NCBI GenBank assembly: GCA_964384555.1
Contig: CAYLLA010000030.1
Coordinates: 1-20,593 of the forward strand
Source: CAG-390 sp964384555
GTDB lineage: Bacteria > Bacillota > Clostridia > Oscillospirales > CAG-272
DNA length: 20,593 bases
Reading direction: 5' to 3'
The notes below the pieces were generated by a model. The model worked only from the letters and a program-made list of their open reading frames with translations. It was not told the origin of the DNA and ran no database searches. A program made the position numbers and the translations under genes. Positions 7,393-15,646 of this stretch are shown here, one piece after another (position 1 is the stretch's first letter; each line of letters opens with the position of its first letter).

Positions 7393-7429
7393 TATTCGTG
7401 TTTTATATTCGTGTATTCGTGTGTTCGTT
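7393..7429. repeat. Octamer repeat TATTCGTG, four copies
   Basis: Plus-strand copies at 7393-7400, 7406-7413 and 7414-7421 are perfect TATTCGTG, and 7422-7429 is a variant (TGTTCGTT); the first and second are separated by 5 nt. The array lies in the 103-nt gap between rdgB and yhbY, between about 47 and 83 nt before the yhbY start. A T-rich run follows on the plus strand. Confidence 0.85.
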
Positions 7430-7449
7430 TTTTTGTTTTGTACCGAGTA

Positions 7450-8085
7450 TTATCGGTCGGCAAGTCTTTCGGCCAGTGCCGCACACAGTCCGTCGCTTGC
7501 CCGCCCGCGGTGACTTATGCTGTTTTTTTGCTCCGGTGTGAGCGATGCAAAGGTCGTGCCGAACTCGGGACAGTAAAAGAGCGGGTCGTACCCAAAGCCG
7601 CCATTCCCCTGCGGGGCTTTTGTGATCTCACCCTCGCACCTGCCGCTCACCTCTATAGGCTCACCCTCGATCCCGCACCCCTGCGGAAAGACGCAAGCCA
7701 TACTGCAAACGAATGCCGCGCCGCGTTCGCCATCACCGCATCCCTCAAGCTCGCGCAAAAGCTTTGCGTTATTGGCGGCATCATCATGCTCGACGGCGTA
7801 CCTCGCCGAATGAACGCCCGGCGCACCGCCCAGCGCATCAACACAAAGGCCGGAGTCATCGCCTATCGCTATCATTCGGCAATGATCGGCCACCGTTTTT
7901 GCCTTTATCATTGCATTTTCTGCAAAGCTTTCGCCATCCTCAACTATCTCCTCGGTAAACCCGATATCGTCAAGTGTCAAAAGCTCAACCTCCGCACCCG
8001 CGCAGGAAGCGAGAAGCCTTTGCAGCTCCAAAAGCTTGCCGCGGTTGCGCGTAGCAACAACTATTTTAAGCTTTTTATTTTCCAT
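7450..8085 (-). CDS. rdgB: XTP/dITP diphosphatase (RdgB/HAM1 family)
   Basis: This enzyme hydrolyses non-canonical purine triphosphates (dITP, XTP, ITP) to monophosphates and keeps them out of nucleic acids. The 211 residues carry all family motifs: the NRGKLLEL nucleotide-binding start (residues 14-21), EDGESFAENAMIKA (49-62), DDSGLCVDAL (76-85) with the catalytic Asp, GVHSARY (90-96), GGFGYDPLF (162-170) and KNSISHRGRA (187-196). The ATG at 8085 gives the usual short N-terminus before KIVVAT. No good ribosome binding site is visible: the bases directly before the ATG are the repeated AAGATAAA octamers. It lies 64 nt after ftsY. Confidence 0.97.
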   Translation of the reverse strand: MENKKLKIVVATRNRGKLLELQRLLASCAGAEVELLTLDDIGFTEEIVEDGESFAENAMIKAKTVADHCRMIAIGDDSGLCVDALGGAPGVHSARYAVEHDDAANNAKLLRELEGCGDGERGAAFVCSMACVFPQGCGIEGEPIEVSGRCEGEITKAPQGNGGFGYDPLFYCPEFGTTFASLTPEQKNSISHRGRASDGLCAALAERLADR

Positions 8086-8109
8086 TTTATCTTTTTATCT
8101 TTATCATTG
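8086..8109. repeat. Octamer repeat TTTATCTT directly before rdgB
   Basis: Two perfect plus-strand copies of TTTATCTT at 8086-8093 and 8094-8101 abut the rdgB start codon, followed by a degenerate TATCATTG. On the minus strand this reads as repeated AAGATAAA ending at the ATG, where a ribosome binding site would be expected. Confidence 0.7.
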
Positions 8110-8149
8110 ATACTTATCGTTTAAAGGGCCTAAAGCGACGGTGCCTTTA

Positions 8150-9061
8150 TCAGTCCTCGGGAAAAAGTGCATCGATGAACTCGCCGGAGTCAAACGGCTG
8201 CATATCGTCTATCTTTTCTCCAACACCGATAAACTTAACGGGCAATCCAAGCTCGCGGCGGATGGAGAGGATTATACCGCCCTTGGCAGTGCCGTCAAGC
8301 TTATTGAGTACAAGACCCGTAATGTTCGCCGCCTCGCCGAACTCCTTGGCCTGGATTATTGCGTTCTGCCCCGTTGTGGCATCAAGCACCAAAAGATTCT
8401 CACGCGCCGCGCCGGGCAACTCGCGATCGATAACGCGATTGATCTTTGCCAGCTCGTTCATAAGGTTCTTTTTGTTGTGCAATCTGCCCGCCGTATCTAC
8501 GATAAGTACATCGGCATGTTTATTGCGGGCGTAGTTTGCCGCATCGTAAACGACGGCGGCGGGGTCGGATCCCTCGCTTTGCTTTATAAGCTCAACGCCT
8601 GCCCTGTCACACCAAACGGACAGCTGATCTATCGCCGCGGCACGGAAGGTATCCGCCGCCGCGACAACAACGCGCCGCCCCTCGGCCTTAAGTCTTGCCG
8701 ATATCTTACCGACAGACGTTGTCTTGCCCGCTCCGTTGACTCCTATCACCAAAATGACGGAGGGAGTGGTATCAAGCGACAGAGGTGCGCTCTCGCCGAT
8801 CATGCCTGTGATTATCTCGCGCAGAGCCTCCATGGTATCCTCCCGCGTTTTAATGCGGTCGTCACGTATGCGCTCGCGGAGCTCGTCAATTATCTCCTCA
8901 GATGCGCCGACTCCGACATCGGAAGTTATAAGTATCTCCTCAAGCTCCTCCAAAAAGTCCTCATCTATCTTTACAAATGAGCGCATCACGGATTCGATGC
9001 CGCCCATAAGTGCGCCGCGGGTCTTGCTAAGTCCCTCGCGAAGCTTACTCAAAAAGCCCAT
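8150..9061 (-). CDS. ftsY: Signal recognition particle receptor FtsY
   Basis: FtsY is the membrane-associated SRP receptor GTPase that takes ribosome-nascent chain complexes from Ffh to the Sec translocon. With the ATG at 9061 the protein has 303 residues: a short four-helix N domain (about 1-95) and the G domain with GVNGAGKT (107-114), DTFRAAA (137-143), DTAGR (189-193) and NKLDGTAKGG (253-262). The long acidic A domain of Proteobacteria is missing, as usual in Bacillota; the N-terminus GFLSKLREGLSKTR is the amphipathic membrane-binding helix. The start lies inside smc (17-nt overlap) and AAGGGAAG lies just upstream. Earlier in-frame starts exist but would add residues encoded within smc that do not fit the family. 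Confidence 0.97.
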   Translation of the reverse strand: MGFLSKLREGLSKTRGALMGGIESVMRSFVKIDEDFLEELEEILITSDVGVGASEEIIDELRERIRDDRIKTREDTMEALREIITGMIGESAPLSLDTTPSVILVIGVNGAGKTTSVGKISARLKAEGRRVVVAAADTFRAAAIDQLSVWCDRAGVELIKQSEGSDPAAVVYDAANYARNKHADVLIVDTAGRLHNKKNLMNELAKINRVIDRELPGAARENLLVLDATTGQNAIIQAKEFGEAANITGLVLNKLDGTAKGGIILSIRRELGLPVKFIGVGEKIDDMQPFDSGEFIDALFPED

Positions 9062-12000
9062 CCCATTTACTTCCCTTCTGATTTGTGATCTCACGAACAT
9101 CAAGCTCAAACACGTTTGATATACCGTGCTCGGGCATTGTGATGCCGTATATGCGGTCGGCGGCGTTCATTGTGCCGCGACGGTGGGTTATCATTATAAA
9201 CTGTGTTTCGGCAGAATACCTCTTGATATACTCGGCAAGGCGCTCAACATTCACCTCGTCCAGTGCCGCCTCTATCTCGTCAAGTATGCAGAACGGCGTT
9301 GGATTGACCCGAAGTATTGCAAAAAACAGCGCTATCGCCACAAAGGCCTGCTCTCCGCCCGAGAGCTGCATGAGCGATTTAATTATCTTGCCGGGAGGTG
9401 CGGCCTTGATCTCGATGCCGCTTTCAAGCACGTTATCCGGATCGGTCAGCAAAAGCTGTGCCGAGCCGCCGCCGAAAAGCTCGCTAAAGGTCTTGCCGAA
9501 GTTTTCGTTTATCTTATCGAATGACTCAGAGAACGCCCGCTTCATTTCGACCTCAAGCTTTTGTATTATTCCCTCAAGCTCGTTTTTGGCACGCGTGAGA
9601 TCCGCCATTTGCGCGCTGAGATCGTCATATCTCGCCCTGACCTCGTTATACTCGTCAAGTGCGCCGGTATTGACAGAGCCGATGTTGCGGATCTTGTTGC
9701 GATACTCTGTTTGTGTGGCGGCCACTGCGGGGCGCTCCTCCTCGGTGATGGCTGGGTAGCCGAGTGCCAAGGCCTCGCTGCGAGTGAGCTCATGCTCGTC
9801 CCACAGCTTGGTTGAGAGCGCCTCCATGTCGGCGCGGCGGCGCTCAAGTGCAGACTCGCATTTAAGCTTGTTTGCGGTCGCGCTGTCGCGCAGCTCCTGC
9901 TTATCGCGGATAAGACGGCGCAGCTCGTTTATCTTACGTTCAAATTCAAAGCCCGAATCCTCGGCGCTTGCACGCTCGCGATTTAGGCGTTCAAGCTCTC
10001 CCTCACCCTGCGAAAGCTTGGTTGCGGCCTCTGTTTTGCGGTCTGTAAGCAAGCGGATCTCACCGCGTGCGCGCTCTGCCGCCGCAAGGCTTGCAGCTAT
10101 GCTCTCGCCGAGTGATGCAAGCTTACCCTCGGCAAGCTCTGCCAACGCGTTTGCGGTCTCGATATCCTTACGAGTCTCAGAAAGCTTTACCGCAAGCTCA
10201 TTCGCCTCACGCAGTTTTTCGTCCCGCTCATTAAGGCGCTGTCCGCGCTCCGCATCACGGTCGGCGCGATATGCGCCAAGCTCACTTATCTTCTCGGCAA
10301 GGCGGCGGCGCTCGGCGCGGAGGGTCTCTATCTCCTCGTCGCACCTTTCCGCTTCGCCCTCAATACCCGAAAGATCGGCACGCAGGCGTTCGATAAGCGT
10401 CATATCCGCATCAAGTCCAGCACGCTGTTTTTCAAGGCGTGCCGCCTCGGCGGCTCTGAGAGTACCGATAAGGCGTACCTGGTCACTGTTTGCTGCAAGC
10501 TGACCCTCACGCTCCCCGATCGCCTCGTTTATCCTATCCAGTTCTGCGGCCGCACGATCGCTCTCGCGGCGCTTGCTATCCAGCTCTGCGCCGAGCTTTT
10601 TTATCTCGTCGGCACGGGTAAGTATACCGCTGCCCGTCCGCACCGAGCCGCCGGTGAAGGTTCCGCCGCGGTTTATCTGCTGTCCGTCAAGCGTTACGGC
10701 ACGCACGGTGTAACCGAGCGCGCGGCTCATGGCTATTGCGTGGTCAAGATCGTCAAATACCACGGTGCGACCAAGCAGAGATGATATCACATTTTTAAAT
10801 TTATCGTCACAGCCCACAAGCTCGGAGGCCACACCTACATATCCCGCATAGCCTGCCGCCGCCTGCATCTCACGCGTTGGCTGTGAACCGTAGCCACGCA
10901 CGGCAGAGACCGGGCAAAAGGTCGCCCTGCCCGCGCGGTCGCGTTTTAGGCACTCGATGGCCGCCTTTACGGTATCCTCGTCATCCACGACTATATTTTG
11001 TATAGCCGCGCCGAGAGCCGTCTCGATAGCAGTAACATATTCCCCACCGACCTCTATGAGCTTTGAGACAGGACCGTATATCCGCCCGCAGCCTCCTGCG
11101 GCGGAGAGCCTGCCATCGGCACAGCACTGCATGACATGCCGCACGCTGTTGTTGTAGCCCTCAAAATGCTCCTCCATGCGGCGAAGGGTCTCGGCTTGGC
11201 GGGTAAGTGCATCACATTCGGCGCGAAGACCGGAAAGCACGGCCGTGCCGCGCTCGGCTCTTGCCTTGAGGGCTGAAAGCTCGCGGCCAATGCCCTCTGC
11301 CGCGGCCTCAAGCTTTGCACACTCGGCATCATACCCCGCCACGGTGCGCTCGGTATCCGCGCATTCGGCGGAGAGTGCCGCCGCCGCTCGCTCGTATTCG
11401 GCTATCTCGCGAGCCGCGGCATCCTTTCTGCCCGCGCCCTCGCTTTTGGAACGCCCTATAAGCTCAAGCCTTGCCGCCGCATCGGCGTCATCGGATTGAG
11501 CTTTAACTATCTCATCAAATGCAACGGCAATGGCAAGATCAAGCTCGCCCGCCTGTTTTTCTGCCTTATCTGCTGCCACTCTTGCACGCTTTTCGGCATC
11601 AGACAGCTCCATGAGCCGCCCTGCATGCTCCATTGCCGCGGCGTGATGCGACTCAACCGTCTTTTTTTCGGTCTCGGAAAGCTCGCGGTCGCGCTTTTCC
11701 GCCGCCACGGCACCGGAGAGTGCCGCCTCGGCATGTGCCAGATCGCGGTCGGCTACCTTTATCTCACTCTCAAGCGCAAAATTTTCGCGTGTGCGCTCGC
11801 GTATCTCCCCAAGGAGCTTTTCGGATTCTGCCTTGCTCGATCTTGAAAGCTCGTCAAGATGCTCGTTTTGGCTCTCAAGCGTTTGCAGTGTCTCGTTGAC
11901 GCGCCCCAGCTCATGCTCGGCCATGCGGAGCGCGCCCTCACCATCCGATATGGCGCGGCGAAGCTCGTCCGTATCATACAGCCAAAGCTGAACATCCGCC

Positions 12001-12677
12001 TGCTTTTTTATCTCGGTATATTCGATATATCGTTTAGCCTTTACACACTCGCGCTCAAGCGGACCAAGGCGAGAGCCTATCTCATCGATTATATCCTGCG
12101 CGCGCTCCATATTGTCGCGCGTGGCGGCAAGGCGGCGCTCCGCCTCGTTCTTTTTGTGGCGGTATTTGGCGATGCCCGCCGCATCCTCAAAGATGCCGCG
12201 CCGCTCGTCACTCTTGCGCGAAACTATATCGGCAATACGCCCCTGACCGATGATCGAATATCCGTCACGTCCCACGCCTGTGTTGAGGAACATCTCGTAA
12301 ACATCGCGCAGACGTACCTCCTTGCGGTTTATAAAGTATTCACTCTCCCCATTGCGATAATAACGTCTGGTAACGGTTATCTCGTCATAGGGGCAATCTA
12401 TCCTGCCAAGCTCGGCAGTGTTATCAAATGTTACGGATACCTCGGCATATCCCATAGGCTTGCGGCTATCGGCACCACCGAAGATTATATCCTCCATTTT
12501 GGTGCCGCGCAGGCTCTTTGAGGATATCTCGCCAAGCACCCAGCGCATTGCGTCGGCTATATTTGATTTTCCGCTTCCGTTGGGGCCTACTATGACCGTT
12601 GAGCCGCCCTCAAAGGTCAGCTTTGTGCGGTCGGGAAAGGATTTAAAGCCCTGAAGCTCCAGCTGCTTAAGATACAA
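9045..12677 (-). CDS. smc: Chromosome segregation ATPase SMC
   Basis: SMC forms the condensin ring with ScpA and ScpB that compacts and separates sister chromosomes. At 1210 residues it is full length: Walker A GPNGSGKSN at 31-39; long coiled coils on both sides (about 170-500 and 680-1020), rich in Ala/Glu/Arg; the hinge at about 525-650, then a conserved glycine motif (GGTFTGGSVRTGSG) near 670; the signature LSGGEQ at 1105-1110; Walker B FCILDEIEAALDE near 1129; and the H-loop MITHRRGTM. The start is TTG at 12677, 6 nt after GGAGG (12684-12688); it gives the standard YLKQLELQGFKSF N-terminus. The coding ends inside ftsY, so the pair are translationally coupled, the common smc-ftsY arrangement. 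Confidence 0.98.
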   Translation of the reverse strand: MYLKQLELQGFKSFPDRTKLTFEGGSTVIVGPNGSGKSNIADAMRWVLGEISSKSLRGTKMEDIIFGGADSRKPMGYAEVSVTFDNTAELGRIDCPYDEITVTRRYYRNGESEYFINRKEVRLRDVYEMFLNTGVGRDGYSIIGQGRIADIVSRKSDERRGIFEDAAGIAKYRHKKNEAERRLAATRDNMERAQDIIDEIGSRLGPLERECVKAKRYIEYTEIKKQADVQLWLYDTDELRRAISDGEGALRMAEHELGRVNETLQTLESQNEHLDELSRSSKAESEKLLGEIRERTRENFALESEIKVADRDLAHAEAALSGAVAAEKRDRELSETEKKTVESHHAAAMEHAGRLMELSDAEKRARVAADKAEKQAGELDLAIAVAFDEIVKAQSDDADAAARLELIGRSKSEGAGRKDAAAREIAEYERAAAALSAECADTERTVAGYDAECAKLEAAAEGIGRELSALKARAERGTAVLSGLRAECDALTRQAETLRRMEEHFEGYNNSVRHVMQCCADGRLSAAGGCGRIYGPVSKLIEVGGEYVTAIETALGAAIQNIVVDDEDTVKAAIECLKRDRAGRATFCPVSAVRGYGSQPTREMQAAAGYAGYVGVASELVGCDDKFKNVISSLLGRTVVFDDLDHAIAMSRALGYTVRAVTLDGQQINRGGTFTGGSVRTGSGILTRADEIKKLGAELDSKRRESDRAAAELDRINEAIGEREGQLAANSDQVRLIGTLRAAEAARLEKQRAGLDADMTLIERLRADLSGIEGEAERCDEEIETLRAERRRLAEKISELGAYRADRDAERGQRLNERDEKLREANELAVKLSETRKDIETANALAELAEGKLASLGESIAASLAAAERARGEIRLLTDRKTEAATKLSQGEGELERLNRERASAEDSGFEFERKINELRRLIRDKQELRDSATANKLKCESALERRRADMEALSTKLWDEHELTRSEALALGYPAITEEERPAVAATQTEYRNKIRNIGSVNTGALDEYNEVRARYDDLSAQMADLTRAKNELEGIIQKLEVEMKRAFSESFDKINENFGKTFSELFGGGSAQLLLTDPDNVLESGIEIKAAPPGKIIKSLMQLSGGEQAFVAIALFFAILRVNPTPFCILDEIEAALDEVNVERLAEYIKRYSAETQFIMITHRRGTMNAADRIYGITMPEHGISNVFELDVREITNQKGSKWDGLFE

Positions 12678-12683
12678 AAGATG

Positions 12684-12688
12684 CCTCC
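12684..12688 (-). promoter_or_regulatory. Ribosome binding site that fixes the TTG start of smc
   Basis: GGAGG on the minus strand lies 6 nt before the TTG at 12677. No in-frame ATG gives the conserved SMC N-terminus. Confidence 0.8.
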
Positions 12689-12748
12689 GTTGTTGTTTTA
12701 ATCACTAATGACCCGTGCCTTTCGGTCACCGATCCTTTATTTGCATTC

Positions 12749-12788
12749 TATCGTTTCGTTATCTTGAATTATCTGTGTTATCAGTATC
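12749..12788. repeat. Irregular GATA repeats across the end of the radical SAM gene
   Basis: Five plus-strand TATC words (GATA on the minus strand) lie in 40 nt, at 12749, 12760, 12770, 12779 and 12785, spaced 11, 10, 9 and 6 nt. The run covers the last codons of the radical SAM gene (encoding the polar DDTDNTDNSR tail), its stop codon and the start of the spacer before smc. It is degenerate and could be chance plus AT-rich composition. Confidence 0.35.
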
Positions 12789-13898
12789 ATCGGGCGATAC
12801 ACGGCGCTCTGCCGATACCGCCTCACTAATGCTTATTCTTATATTATATCCGAAAAGCTCGCAACTTTCAAGCACTATAATGCGATTTATTCCCGCCGTG
12901 CGCGAATATTTTTCCAAAAGTCGGTCTATATTGCGCCGTCCGTGGCCGATGGCGGCGGACTTGGCTCCACGCCTGACATATACTGTCATGATCCGGCCGC
13001 AGTCACCATCTGCGGCGGCATAGTCATCTGTCGCCGTCAGCTCGGACAGTTCATCTTCCGCCGCCTCGACAATGCGACGGAAATACAGCTCGCCCATGGC
13101 AAGCTCCCCCATTGCGGGGTGATTTGCGCCGCCGTAGACCGACTGCGGGGAGGATAATCCCTCGCCGGAGCAAAGCCCTACACGTATCACCGGCAGGGAT
13201 GCCCTGTCAAACACATCAAGGACAGACGCGCACCTTTTGGCCGCAGTATCGTAGTCAAGCGGCAGATAGTCCCCGCGGCGTGCCATATCCTCAAGCTCGG
13301 TATCATGAAAAACTACCGTTGGATATACACGCGCGCCATCGGCGCCAAAGGCCACTATGTCCCGCGCCGTTTGCACCTCGCCCTCCTCATCAGCCCCCGG
13401 CAGTCCGACCATCATTTGGCCTATCAACTGCATGCCCGCCGCCTTGACCAATGCACAAGCGCGGCGCGAGTCGTCGGCACTGTGCCCACGGCGACAGGCC
13501 GCAAGGACAGAGTCGCGTGTGCTTTGTATGCCAAGCTCGACCGTGGTCATATGATGCTCCGAGAGGATCGAGAGGATCTCCTCATTTATGTAATCCGGGC
13601 GGGTGGAGCAACGAAGCGACTGCACCCTGCCGCTTTCAATATATTCATCAGCCAGATTCAGCAGTCTTATCATCAGCTCTCTGTCGATGCCGGTAAAGGA
13701 TCCGCCAAAAAAGGCTATCTCAACATCACATCCTGCAGGAATGGTGGAAAGCGATGATTCTATCAGCCCGCGAACATCCTCCTCATGGAACTCCTGCGTA
13801 CCGGATATCCTGCGCTGATTGCAAAAAACGCAATTGTTTGGACAGCCGAGGTGCGGTATGAACACCGGGATGTTTATATGCCTTGTTTCTTTTTTCAT
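12759..13898 (-). CDS. Elp3-like radical SAM protein
   Basis: This 379-residue protein belongs to the radical SAM family related to the Elp3 catalytic core and is often found between rnc and smc in Clostridia. The [4Fe-4S] cluster motif CxxxCxxC is at Cys19, Cys23 and Cys26 in HLGCPNNCVFCNQRRI. FFGGSFTGI (about 63-71) is the SAM-contacting glycine motif; CSTRPDYI, TTVELGIQSTRDSVL and GLPGADEE are further radical SAM/Elp3 signatures. The C-terminal half matches the extra domain of this subfamily and ends in a polar tail encoded by GATA repeats. No acetyltransferase domain follows. Its substrate is not known to me; a role in tRNA modification is an inference from Elp3. The ATG at 13898 has no clear ribosome binding site. 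Confidence 0.9.
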   Translation of the reverse strand: MKKETRHINIPVFIPHLGCPNNCVFCNQRRISGTQEFHEEDVRGLIESSLSTIPAGCDVEIAFFGGSFTGIDRELMIRLLNLADEYIESGRVQSLRCSTRPDYINEEILSILSEHHMTTVELGIQSTRDSVLAACRRGHSADDSRRACALVKAAGMQLIGQMMVGLPGADEEGEVQTARDIVAFGADGARVYPTVVFHDTELEDMARRGDYLPLDYDTAAKRCASVLDVFDRASLPVIRVGLCSGEGLSSPQSVYGGANHPAMGELAMGELYFRRIVEAAEDELSELTATDDYAAADGDCGRIMTVYVRRGAKSAAIGHGRRNIDRLLEKYSRTAGINRIIVLESCELFGYNIRISISEAVSAERRVSPDDTDNTDNSR

Positions 13899-13971
13899 TT
13901 TTTGAATTTATTTTTTCACTTTGCTATCTGCATTTTCGTTTTCTTCAACCGAACGACATGAGCATGCACGA

Positions 13972-14598
13972 TCACTTTCGTTCCGTGTCACGCACTGCCG
14001 CAATCGCACTGCGGATCGCAACGTTTTCGCGGCGCTCGCGCTCAAGCGTTGCAGCATCTCCATGCCCCGGCAAAACACGGCGGTCCCCCGGGATGGCGGC
14101 AAGGCGGCAAAGGCTTGCCATCATGTCATTCATCGACCCGCCGTCAAGATCCATCCTGCCGCATGCGGAGCGAAAAAGTGTATCTCCGGTAAACAAAAGC
14201 TCACCACAGCTGTAGCATACAGAGCCGCGGCTGTGCCCCGGAGTGGCAAGAACGGTAAAGGTAAGCTCACCTATCTCTATGCTGTCACCGTCGGATATAT
14301 CGCAGGTGGACTCACAAAGCCCTCGCCGAAGCATGGGCGTGAGTTTATGCTCGACCGCCGAAATGTATACGGGACAGCTATACTTCGCGGCTATCTCGCC
14401 GGATGCGCCGACATGATCAAAATGACCGTGCGTTAAAAGCACCGCTGCCGCGCGCAGTCCCAGCGACTCGATACGGGAGATGATCACATCTGCATCGTCC
14501 CCCGGGTCTATTACTGCGGCCACACCGCCTCCGCAGTCTACGATATAGCAATTGGCCTCAAGTCTTCCGATGGGCAGGGTGTGGACATCATTTTTCAT
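13972..14598 (-). CDS. Metallo-beta-lactamase-fold hydrolase (glyoxalase II-like)
   Basis: The 208-residue product is a small metallo-beta-lactamase-fold hydrolase of the type often labelled glyoxalase II-like or YqgX/YcbL-like. The zinc ligands are all present: HGHFDH at residues 57-62, the third His in ATPGHSRGS, the bridging Asp in LFTGDTLFRSACGRMD and the last His in LPGHGDAAT. The N-terminus (LPIGRLEANCYIV) also fits this group. It lacks the C-terminal substrate domain of true glyoxalase II (about 250 residues), so thiolester hydrolase activity is likely but its substrate is unknown. ATG 14598 follows GAGGTG (14605-14610) by 6 nt; an in-frame GTG three codons earlier lies within that site and is unlikely. 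It sits between rnc and the radical SAM gene, after a 277-nt spacer. Confidence 0.93.
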   Translation of the reverse strand: MKNDVHTLPIGRLEANCYIVDCGGGVAAVIDPGDDADVIISRIESLGLRAAAVLLTHGHFDHVGASGEIAAKYSCPVYISAVEHKLTPMLRRGLCESTCDISDGDSIEIGELTFTVLATPGHSRGSVCYSCGELLFTGDTLFRSACGRMDLDGGSMNDMMASLCRLAAIPGDRRVLPGHGDAATLERERRENVAIRSAIAAVRDTERK

Positions 14599-14657
14599 GG
14601 CCTTCACCTCAATTTTTCTTGTGTTGATATTGAAATCTCTCCGATACTAAAAGATCC

Positions 14658-14722
14658 GGCCGACCCATCGCTTATCGAATACCGCCGATCGTCGCGGTAT
14701 CCTTGTTTTGAATCGGTCGGCC
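14658..14722 (-). terminator. Nested inverted repeat after rnc, possible terminator
   Basis: The spacer between rnc and the hydrolase gene holds an outer 8-bp perfect stem (GGCCGACC 14658-14665 with GGTCGGCC 14715-14722) that encloses an inner 7-bp hairpin (ATACCGC 14679-14685 with GCGGTAT 14694-14700, 8-nt loop). On the minus strand the outer stem is followed by GGATCTTTTAG, a short U-run. It could end or attenuate transcription after rnc, or be a structured RNA element. The pairing is read from sequence; the role is inferred. Confidence 0.5.
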
Positions 14723-14758
14723 CGGTGGATATTTTATGTTTTGATGTTCTGTTCGTAT

Positions 14759-14838
14759 GATCTTCTGATCTTTAGATCTTTAGATCTTTAGATCTTTAGA
14801 CCTTTAGATCTTTAGACCTTTAGATCTTTAGATTTTCC
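14759..14838. repeat. Tandem octamer array GATCTTTA
   Basis: Eight uninterrupted 8-bp units run from 14767 to 14830: six are GATCTTTA and two (14799-14806 and 14815-14822) are GACCTTTA. A degenerate unit flanks each side (GATCTTCT 14759-14766; GATTTTCC 14831-14838). The array lies in the rnc-hydrolase spacer, 37 nt after the rnc stop on the minus strand, where it reads as TAAAGATC. The T/C variants occur at units 5 and 7, which suggests duplication of a 16-bp double unit. Confidence 0.95.
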
Positions 14839-14875
14839 GATCCCTCGGCTGTTTATTATTTGCGGTGTTACTGTA

Positions 14876-15646
14876 TCAAAGCTCGCCAAACAGCTCAAGC
14901 GCGTGCTTTGCGGCCTCCTGCTCGGCGGCGCGTTTGCTGTGCGCCGAACCCTCGCCGATAATATTTGAATTGAGCCTTGCCTCGACCGAAAAGGTCTTAT
15001 CATGATCCGGCCCGGAGGTGGCGACCACTACATACTCAAGCACCTCGCCCTCCGAACGCTGTATCAGCTGTTGGAGCAGGGTCTTGTAATCCGCGCCGTG
15101 CCAACGCCTTTGCACCTCGCGCATCATATCATCAAGAAAAGGCAAAAGATACTTTTTTACGGCGCATCTGCCGTCACGCTCGCCTTCTCCCGCAGATGCA
15201 TCAAGATAGACTGCGGCCAAGAGCGCCTCAAATGCATCGGCAAGGATAGAACGTCTCTCACGCCCGCCGCCGCGCTCCTCGCCGTTACCAAGCAAAAGGT
15301 AATGGCCAAGGTCTATATCCATGGCATAGGCAGAAAGCGCCCTCTCGCAGACAAGCTCGGCACGCATGCGTGTAAGCTCGCCCTCCGGATCCTCCGGGAA
15401 CATGGCAAATATATGTTCACTTGTGATAACGGACAGCACCGAGTCTCCCAAAAACTCCAGCCGCTCGTTACAGGGCAGATGCTCGGAACGGTGCTCGTTT
15501 GAATATGAAGAATGGGTCAGCGCCTCAAGCAGTAGGCGGCGATCCTTAAATCGATGCCCTATGCGTTCCTCAAGCCTTGCAACATCCCGCAGCAAAAGCT
15601 CATCCGCCGCGCATCGCGGAGCGTTATTTTCCTGCTGTGTCGTCAT
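14876..15646 (-). CDS. rnc: Ribonuclease III
   Basis: RNase III cuts double-stranded RNA and processes rRNA precursors. The 256-residue product has the catalytic signature NERLEFLGDSVL at 60-71 (Glu64 and Asp68) and ADAFEALLAAVYLD at 136-149 (Asp137 and Glu140), followed by a double-stranded RNA-binding domain from about residue 186 (DYKTLLQQLIQ ... IGEGSAHSKRAAEQEAAKHAL). It is slightly longer than the usual 225-240 residues because of an N-terminal extension and a Gly/Glu/Arg-rich loop (GNGEERGGGRERR). The ATG at 15646 follows GGAGGAGGGG; earlier in-frame codons lie deep in plsX and do not fit. The start overlaps the plsX end by 23 nt, so the two are translationally coupled. Confidence 0.98.
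   Translation of the reverse strand: MTTQQENNAPRCAADELLLRDVARLEERIGHRFKDRRLLLEALTHSSYSNEHRSEHLPCNERLEFLGDSVLSVITSEHIFAMFPEDPEGELTRMRAELVCERALSAYAMDIDLGHYLLLGNGEERGGGRERRSILADAFEALLAAVYLDASAGEGERDGRCAVKKYLLPFLDDMMREVQRRWHGADYKTLLQQLIQRSEGEVLEYVVVATSGPDHDKTFSVEARLNSNIIGEGSAHSKRAAEQEAAKHALELFGEL

Noticed and set aside
8150..9109. Longer ftsY starting at 9109
   Set aside because: The extra 16 residues are encoded inside smc and do not resemble FtsY; Met at 9061 gives the conserved GFLSKL start.
9784..10503. Ser/Arg-rich 239-codon open frame on the plus strand within smc
   Set aside because: Its composition is the mirror of the Glu/Ala/Arg-rich coiled coil on the other strand. No ribosome binding site or family match.
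14759..14838. CRISPR-like array
   Set aside because: The units are 8 bp and directly adjacent; there are no spacers between repeats and no cas genes.
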